Shown here piece after piece: positions 5,335-5,430 of a DNA stretch of 5,430 bases. The stretch spans positions 1-5,430 of the forward strand of contig DBOI01000142.1 in the NCBI GenBank assembly GCA_002299245.1, given 5' to 3'. How positions within the stretch are numbered: the first letter of the stretch is position 1; every line of letters starts with the position of its first letter. Source of the DNA: Hydrogenovibrio sp. UBA650 (lineage in GTDB: Bacteria > Pseudomonadota > Gammaproteobacteria > Thiomicrospirales > Thiomicrospiraceae). The notes under the pieces were generated by a model that was given only the letters and a program-made list of their open reading frames with translations, was not told the origin of the DNA and searched no databases. A program made the position numbers and the translations under genes.

Positions 5335-5430
5335 AAGTAGAGCTATAGTCCATAGCTTGGGAATTGATTTGAAAATGGCCCTGAATTGTTTTTGTATTTA
5401 AGGATATTTTTAAATTAATTATCTCCGTTA
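5335..5430 (+). other. AT-rich intergenic end of window with a short hairpin
   Basis: AGCTAT (5341-5346) and ATAGCT (5352-5357) form a 6-bp stem with a 5-nt loop shortly after the stop of the small secreted protein. No T-run follows, so it is at best a weak or Rho-assisted end. The rest is AT-rich with no open frame or convincing promoter. Confidence 0.35.

Noticed and set aside
5341..5357. Intrinsic terminator for the small secreted protein gene
   Set aside because: The 6-bp AGCTAT/ATAGCT stem is AT-rich and has no following T-run, so it is listed only as a hairpin.

Overview
The window looks like a chromosomal segment of a moderately AT-rich, motile, free-living gammaproteobacterium. The reasons are a YhfA-type OsmC tail that closely resembles the enterobacterial protein, an Aer-like chemoreceptor with a 36-heptad signalling tip, a sigma-54 promoter, and tandem GEMM-I (cyclic di-GMP) aptamers. 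The genus cannot be named from the sequence. No insertion sequences, tRNA or rRNA genes, or CRISPR arrays are seen.

Layout. Bases 3-110 are the 3' end of a plus-strand OsmC/YhfA-like gene. A bidirectional intrinsic terminator (131-165) separates it from a converging minus-strand block. That block has a large chemoreceptor (212-3127; Aer-like PAS, membrane segment, periplasmic NIT domain, membrane segment, a run of about five HAMP units, and the signalling hairpin) and, upstream of it, bioA for biotin synthesis (3237-4529). A near-consensus sigma-54 promoter (3177-3192) lies just before the receptor. Its predicted transcript begins inside the longer open frame, so the receptor should start at the internal ATG at 3127, which also has a good ribosome binding site.

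Between bioA and the right end is the most unusual part. Two promoter candidates diverge at about 4564-4645. The plus-strand transcript would have a leader of about 410 nt with two GEMM-I riboswitch aptamers in tandem (about 4683-4760 and 4847-4929). They are separated by a 9-bp hairpin that could act as a terminator. More leader hairpins follow, including one whose 3' arm overlaps the Shine-Dalgarno sequence. The leader feeds a single 90-residue protein with a signal peptide (5062-5334) that belongs to no family I recognise.

Working model (inference): cyclic di-GMP, which sets the switch between swimming and surface life, controls a small secreted protein through a double riboswitch. The neighbouring chemoreceptor is a motility component under sigma-54. 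bioA appears to be an unrelated housekeeping gene, although it may be co-transcribed with the receptor because no terminator is visible between them.
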